From Nitrospinota bacterium (GTDB taxonomy: Bacteria > UBA8248): 12,254 nucleotides of DNA. Below, piece by piece: positions 1 to 6,865 of this stretch; positions within the stretch are counted from its first letter, which is position 1; each line of letters opens with the position of its first letter. The stretch is from positions 1 to 12,254 of the forward strand of contig WTGD01000181.1 of NCBI GenBank assembly GCA_011523725.1, written 5' to 3'. Both the position numbers and the translations under genes were made by a program. The notes under the pieces were generated by a model, which saw nothing but the letters and a program-made list of their open reading frames with translations, was not told the DNA's origin and did no database searches.

Positions 1-274
1 CCATTTCCGTCGCGTGGCTCACGCCGCCGTTCACCAGCGCTGCATGGGGGGCATCCGTTTTCAATGCCGAGCCGATGATGGTGCACGGCCCGCCCCCGGG
101 AGCGCGTTTTTGAGCAAAATTATGAAAAACCCGGGAACTGGCCGCTTCCACCGCTCTCAACGTAACGCCAAGGTGATCGAGCAAGAAATACTTTGCGCGG
201 TCCCTGGCCTCATCGGGCAGAGAATCATATGTAATGGCGTGAACGTGCTCGACAAGCATTCGGCTGATATTCAT
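1..274 (-). CDS. MmgE/PrpD-family protein, N-terminal part (runs off left edge)
   Basis: Reading the minus strand from an ATG at 274 gives 91 codons without a stop, open at the window edge. Features typical of the MmgE/PrpD (2-methylcitrate dehydratase-like) N-terminus are visible. A helix around residues 22-38 includes ARDRAKYFLLDHLGVTL, a TIIGS-like strand lies near residues 65-69, and a glycine/histidine segment near 80-90 (LVNGGVSHATEM) corresponds to the family's 'NG-x-x-x-H' region. Family members are cytosolic dehydratases or isomerases of small carboxylates, and the subfamily cannot be assigned from this fragment. An AGGAG lies 8 nt before the ATG and supports this start. An overlapping ATG at 282 stops after three codons. 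Such genes often occur near HAAT transporters in environmental genomes, but a link here is inference. The gene is divergent from the HIT gene. Confidence 0.82.
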   Translation of the reverse strand, partial: MNISRMLVEHVHAITYDSLPDEARDRAKYFLLDHLGVTLRAVEAASSRVFHNFAQKRAPGGGPCTIIGSALKTDAPHAALVNGGVSHATEM

Positions 275-310
275 TCGAACATCTCCTTCCACTAGGAGCC
301 AGCATGTAAT

Positions 311-339
311 CCTGAACTATAAGCCTGCGACTGTTCAGG
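311..339. repeat. 7-bp inverted repeat in the leader of the MmgE/PrpD-like gene
   Basis: CCTGAAC (311-317) and GTTCAGG (333-339) are perfect inverted repeats around a 15-nt centre. A competing 5-bp pairing, GCCTG (323-327) with CAGGC (336-340), overlaps it. The element lies between the candidate -10 at 360-365 and the start codon at 274, so on the minus strand it would be in the 5' leader. On the plus strand it is followed by ATTTTTCT and resembles a weak terminator, but no plus-strand gene lies upstream. It could be an operator or an mRNA stem. Confidence 0.4.
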
Positions 340-359
340 CATTTTTCTCTATCCCAAAA

Positions 360-368
360 ATCATACCA
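360..368 (-). promoter_or_regulatory. Candidate extended -10 for the MmgE/PrpD-like gene
   Basis: On the minus strand the sequence TGG-TATGAT gives an extended -10 (TGnTATAAT-like), about 86 nt upstream of the ATG at 274. No good -35 is visible at 17 nt spacing. The assignment rests on the -10 alone. Confidence 0.3.
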
Positions 369-424
369 GAACTTGCGATATCCTGCCTGAGCGCAAGGGT
401 GGACAAACTATCTCAAGCCCTTGG

Positions 425-438
425 AACACAGATGTGTT
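425..438. promoter_or_regulatory. Palindromic operator-like site upstream of the HIT gene
   Basis: AACACA-GA-TGTGTT is a perfect 6-2-6 palindrome that abuts and slightly overlaps the candidate -35 of the HIT-gene promoter. Its size and position suit a dimeric regulator, but no regulator is identified. Chance occurrence is possible. Confidence 0.3.
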
Positions 439-467
439 TGTCAGAGAACATCGCTTGCGGATAGAAT
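438..467 (+). promoter_or_regulatory. Candidate sigma70 promoter for the HIT gene
   Basis: TTGTCA at 438-443 and TAGAAT at 462-467 each match five of six consensus bases, with an 18-nt spacer. They lie about 40 nt upstream of the HIT start codon and are followed by a GGAG ribosome site at 497-500. Confidence 0.5.
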
Positions 468-507
468 CTCCACCACTGCCGCATCCTCATAATTGTGGAG
501 ACATGAA

Positions 508-852
508 ATGCAATCCTGCGTTTTTTGCAAAATCGTGGCAGGTGATATCCCCTGCAAAAAAGTCTATGAAGATGATGCATTGTTTGCATTTGAAGACGTC
601 AACCCGGCGGCTCCGACGCATATCCTGATCATCCCGAAAAAACACATGGAGACGCTCCACGAAATACAGGATACGGACAAGGAACTGATTGGCTCGATAT
701 TCGTTGCGGCGAATGAAATCGCCCGGAAACAGGGAATCGCTCAAGAGGGTTTTCGAATCGTCGCGAATTGCGGAGAAAACGGGGGCCAAACGGTCTTTCA
801 CATCCACTTTCACCTCTTGGGCGGACGCCGTATGGAATGGCCGCCGGGCTAA
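508..852 (+). CDS. HIT (histidine triad) family protein, HinT-like
   Basis: This is a 114-residue protein of typical HinT length. The histidine triad reads H98-I-H100-F-H102 followed by LLGG. By analogy with HINT proteins the middle His (100) would be the nucleophile that attacks nucleoside phosphoramidates or acylated AMP. The N-terminal block C4-x-x-C7-K-I-V-x-G-D-I-P is the usual HinT start, with a C-x-x-C that binds zinc in some members. The central HILIIPKKH (38-46) is the conserved second strand. The ATG at 508 is chosen because GGAG (497-500) sits 7 nt before it; a TTG at 493 would put the ribosome site inside the gene. The protein is expected to be cytosolic. It is the only plus-strand gene in the window, with its own candidate promoter at 438-467. 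Confidence 0.93.
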   Translation: MQSCVFCKIVAGDIPCKKVYEDDALFAFEDVNPAAPTHILIIPKKHMETLHEIQDTDKELIGSIFVAANEIARKQGIAQEGFRIVANCGENGGQTVFHIHFHLLGGRRMEWPPG

Positions 853-970
853 CGAACTCATCGTGCGTAGAGTTGTGTAGCTGAACTACGCCGCCGGGAA
901 ACCCGCAGGGTTCGCCGCGCCGCAAGGCGCCGGATATAAACTCGCCGGAAAATAAGCGCCCCTTTAGAAC
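853..970. other. Convergent intergenic gap with a small GC hairpin
   Basis: This lies between the ends of the HIT gene (plus) and the AlgH-like gene (minus). At 917-930 a perfect stem GCGCC/GGCGC closes on a GCAA tetraloop, and at 903-915 AACCC/GGGTT pair across three bases. Either could help terminate both converging transcripts, but neither is followed by a T-run, so this is not a convincing intrinsic terminator. Confidence 0.35.
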
Positions 971-1594
971 CTACATCACCCGGAAACGACGCTCCATGGC
1001 TCGGCTCCATTTACTCTCGTGATCATCATCGAACAAAATATCCGTATCCGCAGGGGCCGTATACCAATCTCCACGCCTCATCTCGCGCTCTAGCTGCCCT
1101 GCCCCCCAGCCGGCATAGCCGACCAGGAAAACGATTTTCTTGGGCCGTTTGCCTCGGGCCACGGCCCGGAGCACCGTCTCCATCGGGCTTATCGCTACGT
1201 TCTTCCTCAATTGATGCGCCACCTCGAATTCGTGCTCTGTCGTATGGAGCACGAAACCGGAATCGGGCGACACGGGTCCGCCGTAGTGGATATTCACCTG
1301 GCTCGATTCTCCAGACGCTGTTATGCCAAAACTCCGGTAAAGCGCGGAGATCGCCATCTTCTGCACGATGCGGTTCAATATCAGCCCGAAAGCCCCTTTT
1401 TCACTGTGTTCCACCAGCAGAATTACGCTCTGGCGAAACCGGACGTCCGGCATGCCCGGGCGAGCCACCAACAGTTTTTCCTGGTGATAACCCAAAAGTG
1501 GTAGATAGGGTCCCTCCGGGTTCTTGCCTTGCTCCTGAGCGGAGGCGGTTGTGGAGAAAAACAACACAATCGCAGCCAGAAGGATTCGTTTCAT
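971..1594 (-). CDS. AlgH/YqgE-family protein with N-terminal signal peptide
   Basis: This 207-residue protein belongs to the AlgH/YqgE (UPF0301) family. Hallmarks are LLVARPGMPD (41-50), the strand ending GLILNR (70-75), GGPV...GFVLH (105-117) and GYAGWGAGQLE (159-169). The family's biochemical role is not well established. The unusual part is the start: residues 1-19 have K2-R3, a hydrophobic stretch LLAAIVLFF and a polar end TTASA followed by Q20, as in a Sec signal peptide cleaved after ASA. Characterised family members are described as cytoplasmic. No good internal start would restore a leaderless form, because the next Met (residue 48) lies inside the first conserved strand. The ATG abuts the mnmA stop codon (TAGATG), so the two genes are almost certainly co-transcribed and probably translationally coupled. 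Confidence 0.88.
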   Translation of the reverse strand: MKRILLAAIVLFFSTTASAQEQGKNPEGPYLPLLGYHQEKLLVARPGMPDVRFRQSVILLVEHSEKGAFGLILNRIVQKMAISALYRSFGITASGESSQVNIHYGGPVSPDSGFVLHTTEHEFEVAHQLRKNVAISPMETVLRAVARGKRPKKIVFLVGYAGWGAGQLEREMRRGDWYTAPADTDILFDDDHESKWSRAMERRFRVM

Positions 1595-2656
1595 CTATGC
1601 CACCCAGCCGCCGCCGTAGAGCACGTCGCCGGAGTAGAAAACAGCCGCCTGCCCCGGCGCCACGGCGCCCAGATATGTCGGGTCATGGGGCCTGATTTCG
1701 ACGGTTCCATCCCCTTTTGGGGTCACGGCGCAGGCGGCTGCGCGGCCCCGGTGCCGCACCTGGACTTCCAGAGGAGCGGACTCGGGAGGAATCGACCAGC
1801 GCACGTCTCTGGCGAAGAATACCTCCCGCGCGAGGGACTCGCGCTCGCCCACCACCACGGTGGCCGAATCCGCTTCGAGTTCCACCACGTAGCGCGGCGG
1901 ACCGCCTCCCAAGTCGAGGCCCCGTCTTTGCCCCACGGTGAAGTTGGTCACGCCCCCGTGCCTGCCGAGTACGTTTCCCTCCAAATCCACGATGTCGCCC
2001 GGCCTGTCGACCCCCGGTCTTTCGGCCTTGAGGAAAGCGCGGTAATCGTCCTTGGGCACGAAGCAAATCTCCTGGCTCTCGGGCTTATCCGCGGTCGCGA
2101 GGCCGAGTTTTCGGGCGTATTCCCTCGTCTGCTCCTTCGTGAACTCCCCCAGGGGGAACGCGGTTCGCGCGAGTTGTTCCTGCGTCATGCCGAAGAGGAA
2201 GTAGGTCTGATCCTTCTCCTTGTCGAGACTCCTCGCGACGCTCAGGCTCCCCTCGACCTCCACCCGCCTGGCGTAATGGCCGGTCACGAGGGACTCCGCC
2301 CCGAACGCCATCGCGCGCTCGGCGAGATAGTCGAACTTCACCACCTGGTTGCACTTGACGCAGGGCACGGGCGTTCTGCCGCTCTCGTACTCGGAGATGA
2401 AGTTCTCGATCACGCTCTCCTTGAAGGATTCGCGCACGTCCATCACGTAGAAGGGAATGTCGAGCTGGGCCGCCACGGCGCGCGCATCGGCCAGGTCGCG
2501 CGGCGCGCAGCAACCCCTGTGGAAGGATTCCTGCGCGGGCCGGTCGGCGAGGCGAAGCCCCACGCCGATGGTCTCATGGCCCGCTTCCACCATGAGGGCC
2601 GCGGCCACGGAACTGTCCACCCCGCCGCTCATCGCCACCACCACGCGCTTCGCCAT
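1595..2656 (-). CDS. mnmA: tRNA-specific 2-thiouridylase MnmA
   Basis: MnmA adenylates and thiolates U34 at the wobble position of Lys, Glu and Gln tRNAs, in the cytosol, taking sulfur from an IscS/Tus-type relay. The 353-residue protein has the usual length. The PP-loop SGGVDSS is at residues 10-16. The predicted nucleophile C99 sits in PVPCVKCN and the persulfide-forming C198 in SQEICFVP. LVTGHYAR (123-130) and TVGQRRGL (240-247) are further family signatures, and the C-terminus is the usual beta-barrel domain. The ATG at 2656 has GGAGG 5 nt upstream; a GTG one codon earlier (2659) is less likely. The gene is followed without a gap by the AlgH-like gene. A weak TATAAC at 2692-2697 (minus strand) is the nearest candidate -10. 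Confidence 0.96.
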   Translation of the reverse strand: MAKRVVVAMSGGVDSSVAAALMVEAGHETIGVGLRLADRPAQESFHRGCCAPRDLADARAVAAQLDIPFYVMDVRESFKESVIENFISEYESGRTPVPCVKCNQVVKFDYLAERAMAFGAESLVTGHYARRVEVEGSLSVARSLDKEKDQTYFLFGMTQEQLARTAFPLGEFTKEQTREYARKLGLATADKPESQEICFVPKDDYRAFLKAERPGVDRPGDIVDLEGNVLGRHGGVTNFTVGQRRGLDLGGGPPRYVVELEADSATVVVGERESLAREVFFARDVRWSIPPESAPLEVQVRHRGRAAACAVTPKGDGTVEIRPHDPTYLGAVAPGQAAVFYSGDVLYGGGWVA

Positions 2657-2759
2657 CACCGCCTCCAGAGCATGCCGTCCAATCCGGCCACGTTATACAC
2701 CACCCGCTCCGCTCAAGGCCACAAGGCGCGGAGCCGCCGCAGGAGCGAGGAACGCCCGC

Positions 2760-3130
2760 GCGGGGAAATGCGGGCAAATGCGTGGTTTCAAAAAAATTTT
2801 AAATTCGATAAATTTCGATAAACTATTGCCAATTTACTTCATGTATAAAATGCAACTATATGATATAATGCGTTTTATGATGATAGTTCGATCGATGAAC
2901 ATTTTCGGAAATTTATCGAAATTTACCGTATTTTTCAGAAATTCCGAATCCGCGCGCACCGGGTCGGCCCGGGCGTACTCCATCGTCTGAACACCTGTTT
3001 TCATCCCGATACGCCTCCCCGGGATTTCCCGATTCGCCGTTCGCCGACCGGCGAGAGAGAAGGAATACACTCCCCGCCACCCTAGCGAACGGGCCCTCGC
3101 GCACAATAACGCCAAATGCGGGGAAATGCG
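2760..3130. repeat. Segment bounded by a 13-bp direct repeat
   Basis: GCGGGGAAATGCG occurs at 2760-2772 and again at 3118-3130 in the same orientation. Each copy is accompanied by a CAAATGCG (2775-2782 and 3113-3120), so AAATGCG appears four times. The bounded 371 bp contains the AT-rich block. The repeats could be duplicated target sequence of a small mobile element, recombination sites or regulator sites. No terminal inverted repeats were found just inside them. Confidence 0.4.
2809..2925. repeat. 14-bp perfect inverted repeat with a tandem-repeat left arm
   Basis: TAAATTTCGATAAA (2809-2822) is the exact reverse complement of 2912-2925. The arms are separated by 89 bp of AT-rich sequence. 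The left arm is part of a tandem pair, ATTCGATAAA then TTTCGATAAA (2803-2822). Beside the right arm the pattern decays as TTTATCGAAA then TTTACCGTAT (2912-2931). The arrangement could be paired operators permitting DNA looping, or the ends of a small element. Confidence 0.5.
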
Positions 3131-3313
3131 CGCGCGGCGGATTTTTTACCATTTACGGGCGCTGCGGGACGCTCCATCCCCCGCCAAAGGCGAAACGGGC
3201 GGACAGAGGAAGGTCGGACCCGATTGATGAATGAGGGTTCGACGGAACGACGGCGGTGATCCATTCCGGGCAAGGAGGAACTTTTTCAACTACCCCACGC
3301 AGTAAGGGCTTCT

Positions 3314-4447
3314 TCACTCCTCGTTCCCGGCCTGGGGCTGGACCCGCCACACCTCGATGATCGAGCCGACGATGCCCCGGGGCGCCAGCAGGATCGTGAT
3401 GATGAAGAACAGGCCGATGACCAGGATCGCCCGCTCGGTGTATTCGCCCAGGAAATCGTTCAGGTAATGGACGAAGCTCGCGCCGACGAAGGGGCCGATG
3501 AGCGTGCCGAGTCCGCCGACGACCGACCAGATGACGATCTCTCCCGAATGGATCACGTCCATCTGCTCCGTGCCGATGATGCCGTTTTTGAGCAGCACCA
3601 GCACCCCCGCCAACGAGGTGAAAAACCCCGAAACGGCCGTGTTGAATATCTTGTAGGCGTTCACGTTGTAGCCGAGATAGGCGGCCCGCCGCTCGTTTTC
3701 GCGGATGCCCATGAACACGAGCCCGACGGGCGAGCGGAGAAAGGCCCGCAAACAAATGTAGGATGCGAACACGACGCCGAAAGTGAGGTACCAGAAATGC
3801 GAGAACTCTCCGGTCTGGACGCCGAACAGCCCGAAAAACCCGAGCGTGGGCAAATCGATCGTCATGCCGTCCTCGCCGTTCGTCATCGAGACCCACGAGT
3901 TCGCGACGATGAACGCCACGCTGCCGAAGACCAGTGTGATGATGCCGAAATAGATGTCGCGGACGCGGACGGAGAACGCGCCCATGCAGGTCGTGAGCGC
4001 CGTTCCCAGGAAGACGGCGAAGCCTATCGCCGCCCAGGGACTCCAGCCGTATTTGGTCAGCATGATCGCGGCGCCGTAGGCCCCGACGCCCGCGAGCGCC
4101 GCGTGCGCGAAGCTGGCGAGTCCGACGAAACCCATCATCACGTCGAGGCTCATGGCCAGCAGGCCCAGGATGAGCATCTCGCTGTAGAACCGCAATTCGA
4201 AATCGCCGGCCCAAAACGGCAGGCTCAATCCCACCAGAAAAATGACGGGGGCGGCGTACCTGACGCCGAAAAAAGGCTGGAGGCCGAGCTTCACCCGCTC
4301 GGGCAATCTCGACAACAGCCATACGACGAGCGGCAGCAAGGCGAGCACGGCGAGCAATTCCACCGCCGCCAGGACGGGCAACAGCCAGAACGTCACCCCG
4401 ACCAGGGCAATGACGGGAACGCCGATGCGAAGCGAGAGATCGATCAT
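3314..4447 (-). CDS. livM: HAAT-family ABC transporter permease LivM
   Basis: This is one of two permease subunits of a branched-chain-amino-acid-type importer in the inner membrane. The 377-residue protein is rich in hydrophobic helices. LivM signatures are LAMSLDVMMGFVGLASFAHAAL near residues 97-118, the cytoplasmic coupling loop IRENERRAAYLGYN near 245-258, and SGEIVIWSVVGGLGTLIGP near 300-318. About 70 residues of extra N-terminal sequence with hydrophobic segments precede the core, making it longer than many environmental LivM proteins but shorter than the E. coli one as I recall it. Its ATG overlaps the livH stop codon by 4 bases (ATGA), so translation is coupled. It is the last gene of the operon. 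Substrate cannot be read from the permease. Confidence 0.93.
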   Translation of the reverse strand: MIDLSLRIGVPVIALVGVTFWLLPVLAAVELLAVLALLPLVVWLLSRLPERVKLGLQPFFGVRYAAPVIFLVGLSLPFWAGDFELRFYSEMLILGLLAMSLDVMMGFVGLASFAHAALAGVGAYGAAIMLTKYGWSPWAAIGFAVFLGTALTTCMGAFSVRVRDIYFGIITLVFGSVAFIVANSWVSMTNGEDGMTIDLPTLGFFGLFGVQTGEFSHFWYLTFGVVFASYICLRAFLRSPVGLVFMGIRENERRAAYLGYNVNAYKIFNTAVSGFFTSLAGVLVLLKNGIIGTEQMDVIHSGEIVIWSVVGGLGTLIGPFVGASFVHYLNDFLGEYTERAILVIGLFFIITILLAPRGIVGSIIEVWRVQPQAGNEE

Positions 4448-5328
4448 TCGAGACCCCTGTCACCCATCAGGCCGTTGGGCCGGAAAACGAGGAATACCAG
4501 GAGAACGAGCAGGCTCAGAATCTGCGGCTGGGAGCCTTCCAGGAAAATAGAGCCGATGGCCTCAAGCTCCCCTATCAAGAGCGCTGCGAGCATCGTCCCC
4601 GGCAGACTGCCCAGACCGCCCACGACGACGACGATAAAGGCCGCGACGATGATGTCCGACCCCATCGAATAGTCGACGCTGAATATCGGGGCGACCAGGA
4701 CGCCGCTCATCGCGGCGAGCCCGCATCCGACCGCAAAAACCAACTGGTAGACCCGGGGCACGGGTACGCCCATGCAGGCGGCCATTTCGCGGTTCTGGAT
4801 CGTCGCCTGAATCCATACCCCCCACTTCGTTCGCGTGACGAACAGCCAGAGCAGGAGCATGATGAGCGCGGCCACCCCCATGATGACGATCCGGTAGAGG
4901 GGGAACTCCAAATCGAAGAAGGGAACCGAGGCCTTGATCGGCGGGGCCATGAACTTGCCGATGGTGCCGAAAATCGTCAGGGCCGCCTGCTGGAGCACGA
5001 GCGCCAGCCCGAAAGACACCAGTAGGGGAATGAACGGATTTCCCCCGTGCGTCGTCCGGAACAGGCTGCGCTCTATGGCGTAACCGAAGGCGGCGACCAC
5101 GACGCCCGCGATCACCACCGCGCCCCAGAAACCGACGATGGCGGAACCGAACTTGAGCGCGAGCCAGCCGGCGAACGCGCCGGCCATATAGAATTCCCCG
5201 TGCGCGAAATTGACGATGTTCATCACGCCCAGGATGAGGGTGAAGCCCGCGGCGACCAGGGCCAGCACGAGTCCGTTCTGGAGTCCCATGACGGATTCGA
5301 TGACAAGGCGCTCGAGGAATTGCTCCAT
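4444..5328 (-). CDS. livH: HAAT-family ABC transporter permease LivH
   Basis: This is the second permease of the importer, 294 residues, with about eight hydrophobic segments. Family hallmarks are GFTLILGVMNIVNFAHGEFYM near residues 28-48, the coupling-loop sequence WIQATIQNREMAACMGVPV near 177-195, and VVGGLGSLPGTMLAALLIGE near 240-260. The ATG at 5328 overlaps the TGA of livF by one base (TGATG) and has a G-rich ribosome site about 7 nt upstream. A GTG one codon earlier (5331) is possible. Its end overlaps livM by 4 bases. Both overlaps indicate a single transcript and fixed subunit ratios. Confidence 0.94.
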   Translation of the reverse strand: MEQFLERLVIESVMGLQNGLVLALVAAGFTLILGVMNIVNFAHGEFYMAGAFAGWLALKFGSAIVGFWGAVVIAGVVVAAFGYAIERSLFRTTHGGNPFIPLLVSFGLALVLQQAALTIFGTIGKFMAPPIKASVPFFDLEFPLYRIVIMGVAALIMLLLWLFVTRTKWGVWIQATIQNREMAACMGVPVPRVYQLVFAVGCGLAAMSGVLVAPIFSVDYSMGSDIIVAAFIVVVVGGLGSLPGTMLAALLIGELEAIGSIFLEGSQPQILSLLVLLVFLVFRPNGLMGDRGLE

Positions 5329-6041
5329 CACGCAACCCCCAGATGCTCGTGGAGAGTCTCCGAGTCGGCCAGGACGTCCGCCGACTCCCCGCTATGGACG
5401 ATGCGGCCCTTGGCCATGATGTAGCCCCGCGCGCTCGCCCGCAGGGCCAGCCTGTAATCCTGCTCGACGAGGAGAATGGCGATCTTGAGGTCTTCGCTCA
5501 TCCACCGGATAATCTGCTCAATCTCGTTGACCATGGCCGGCATCAGACCCTCAGTGGGTTCATCGAGCAGTATGAGTTTCGGTTGGGTGACGATCGCCCG
5601 CGCGAGGGCGAGCATCTGCTGTTCGCCGCCGGAAAGGGTGGAGCCGACCTGATCAGCTCGCTCCTTCAGGCGGGGAAACGATTCATAGACGGCGTCCAGA
5701 TTTTTTTGTTTCTCCCCTTCGCTCAACTTCTGCAGATCGAAGCCGATGCGCAGGTTCTGCATGACGGAGAGTCTCGGAAATACTTGGCGGTTCTCGGGAA
5801 CATAACCGATACCGAGCGTCGCCATTTTGTAGGGAGGAACACCCGTGACGTCGCCCTCATTAAAAAAAATCCGGCCGCGGCGCGGGGGATTGAGACCCAT
5901 GATGGTCCGCATGGTGGTCGATTTGCCCACCCCGTTGCGCCCCAGCAGCGAGACGGTCTCGCCTTCGGCGACCTCCAGGCTCACCCCCTGGAGGATGTGG
6001 CTTTTTTCGTAATAAGAATGGACGGCTTCAAGCCGCAGCAT
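5328..6041 (-). CDS. livF: HAAT-family ABC transporter ATP-binding protein LivF
   Basis: This is a cytoplasmic ATPase subunit, 237 residues, the usual LivF length. Walker A is GRNGVGKST (34-42), the ABC signature LSGGEQ (136-141) and Walker B LILLDE (156-161). LivF-specific features include YVPENRQVFP (80-89). The switch position reads LLVEQD, with Gln in place of the usual His, as is typical of LivF. It would pair with LivG to drive LivH/LivM. The ATG at 6041 lies 14 bases inside the end of livG, and the stop overlaps the livH start by one base. Confidence 0.95.
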   Translation of the reverse strand: MLRLEAVHSYYEKSHILQGVSLEVAEGETVSLLGRNGVGKSTTMRTIMGLNPPRRGRIFFNEGDVTGVPPYKMATLGIGYVPENRQVFPRLSVMQNLRIGFDLQKLSEGEKQKNLDAVYESFPRLKERADQVGSTLSGGEQQMLALARAIVTQPKLILLDEPTEGLMPAMVNEIEQIIRWMSEDLKIAILLVEQDYRLALRASARGYIMAKGRIVHSGESADVLADSETLHEHLGVA

Positions 6042-6783
6042 CGGAACTTCTCAGATATACGCGCTGCACGTCGTCGTCGTTTTTTATCTCATCGGGAGTA
6101 CCTTCCGCGATGATCTCCCCATGGTGGAACACGCTGATCTGCTCGGCGATCGACATGACGACTTCCATGTCGTGTTCCACGAGAACGATGCTCAGTCTTT
6201 CGGAGAGGCGCTTGATCAAGGCAGCCGTCTCCTGCGTTTCCACCGCGCTCATGCCGGCGGTCGGCTCGTCGAGAAGCAGCAACTCGGGCGACAAGGCCAG
6301 AGCAAGGCCGATCTCCAGATATTTCTGTTCTCCGTGCGCCAGGTTGGAGGCAAGCTCCACCCGCTTCGCGGCCATTCCGATCTCCTCGAGCACTTCGTCC
6401 ACCCTGGTCTCGACGTTTTGATGAGCGGCGGCATTGCGGAACGGATGAAAGCTCATGGCGCGGTTCTGCGCGGCGAGGCGCAAATTCTCTTCCACCGTGA
6501 GGTTCGGAAAGATATTGGTAATCTGAAAGGCGAGACTGACCCCGAGCCGGCTGATTTTATGGGGCGGCATGCGGGAGGTATCGACTCCGTTGATCCGGAT
6601 CTCGCCGCTCGAAGGCCGCTGCACGCCCATCAGCATGCTGAAAAAGGTGCTCTTGCCCGCACCGTTCGGACCGATGATGGCCCGCAACTGCCCTTTCGGG
6701 AGCTGGAAATCGACGTGGTCGACCGCAACCAGGGCGCCGAACGCCTTGGTCAGAGCCTTCGTCTCCAGAATAAAATCGGACAC
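6028..6783 (-). CDS. livG: HAAT-family ABC transporter ATP-binding protein LivG
   Basis: This is the partner ATPase of LivF, 251 residues from the GTG at 6783. Walker A is GPNGAGKST (38-46), the Q-loop Gln is 87, the signature is LAHGEQ (148-153, the usual LivG variant), Walker B is LLLLDE (168-173) and the switch histidine is H204 in LVEHD. The frame stays open to an ATG at 6861, but that would add a Pro/Arg-rich tail translated from the intergenic hairpin. The GTG, preceded by GGAAGG about 6 nt upstream and giving the standard N-terminus (SDFILETKALTKAFG), is preferred. Its last 14 bases overlap livF. Confidence 0.93.
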   Translation of the reverse strand: MSDFILETKALTKAFGALVAVDHVDFQLPKGQLRAIIGPNGAGKSTFFSMLMGVQRPSSGEIRINGVDTSRMPPHKISRLGVSLAFQITNIFPNLTVEENLRLAAQNRAMSFHPFRNAAAHQNVETRVDEVLEEIGMAAKRVELASNLAHGEQKYLEIGLALALSPELLLLDEPTAGMSAVETQETAALIKRLSERLSIVLVEHDMEVVMSIAEQISVFHHGEIIAEGTPDEIKNDDDVQRVYLRSSDAAA

Positions 6784-6812
6784 TCCGAACCTTCCCGGTG
6801 GGCGCGGCGGCC

Positions 6813-6844
6813 GCCCCCTGCCCGCTGGAAACCGGGCAGGGGGC
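6813..6844 (-). other. Strong GC hairpin between the binding-protein gene and livG
   Basis: A perfect 12-bp stem, GCCCCCTGCCCG (6813-6824) with its complement (6833-6844), closes on an 8-nt loop. It begins 21 nt after the binding-protein stop codon and ends 30 nt before the livG start. No U-run follows in the transcript direction, so it is not a classical intrinsic terminator. By analogy with the malE-malF space, such stems protect the 3' end of the binding-protein message and allow its excess over the membrane subunits. Confidence 0.7.
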
Positions 6845-6865
6845 AGACTTCGCCGTGCCATGAAA

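Larger units (their letters stand above)
2657..3313. other. Non-coding region between mnmA and livM, AT-rich core
   Basis: No convincing gene is seen in these roughly 650 bases. Open frames on both strands have no recognisable product and lack supported starts. Nearest mnmA is a perfect 7-bp inverted repeat, GCTCCGC (2706-2712) with GCGGAGC (2728-2734). A sharply AT-rich block (about 2787-2945) stands out from the GC-rich surroundings and holds a 14-bp inverted repeat, and a 13-bp direct repeat flanks the wider segment. The livM end of the region has no clear intrinsic terminator. Confidence 0.6.

Noticed and set aside
1529..2821. Long plus-strand open frame (430 codons) opposite mnmA
   Set aside because: It is the antisense shadow of mnmA, whose motifs and ribosome site are unambiguous; the product is His/Arg/Gly-rich with no recognisable domain.
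2834..3152. Minus-strand open frames (79-93 codons) in the mnmA-livM gap
   Set aside because: They have no supported ribosome site or recognisable product, and their AT-rich part is explained by the repeat arms.
3467..4672. Plus-strand open frame of 401 codons opposite livM, and a 436-codon minus-strand frame at 3153-4463
   Set aside because: Both are shadows of livM in other frames, with compositions unlike real proteins; LivM hallmarks fix the true frame.
6813..6844. Hairpin as a rho-independent terminator
   Set aside because: No U-run follows the stem in the direction of transcription, and the rest of the operon lies directly downstream.
6784..6861. N-terminal extension of LivG from ATG 6861
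   Set aside because: It would translate the intergenic hairpin into a Pro/Arg-rich tail not found in LivG; the GTG at 6783 has a ribosome site and gives the standard N-terminus.
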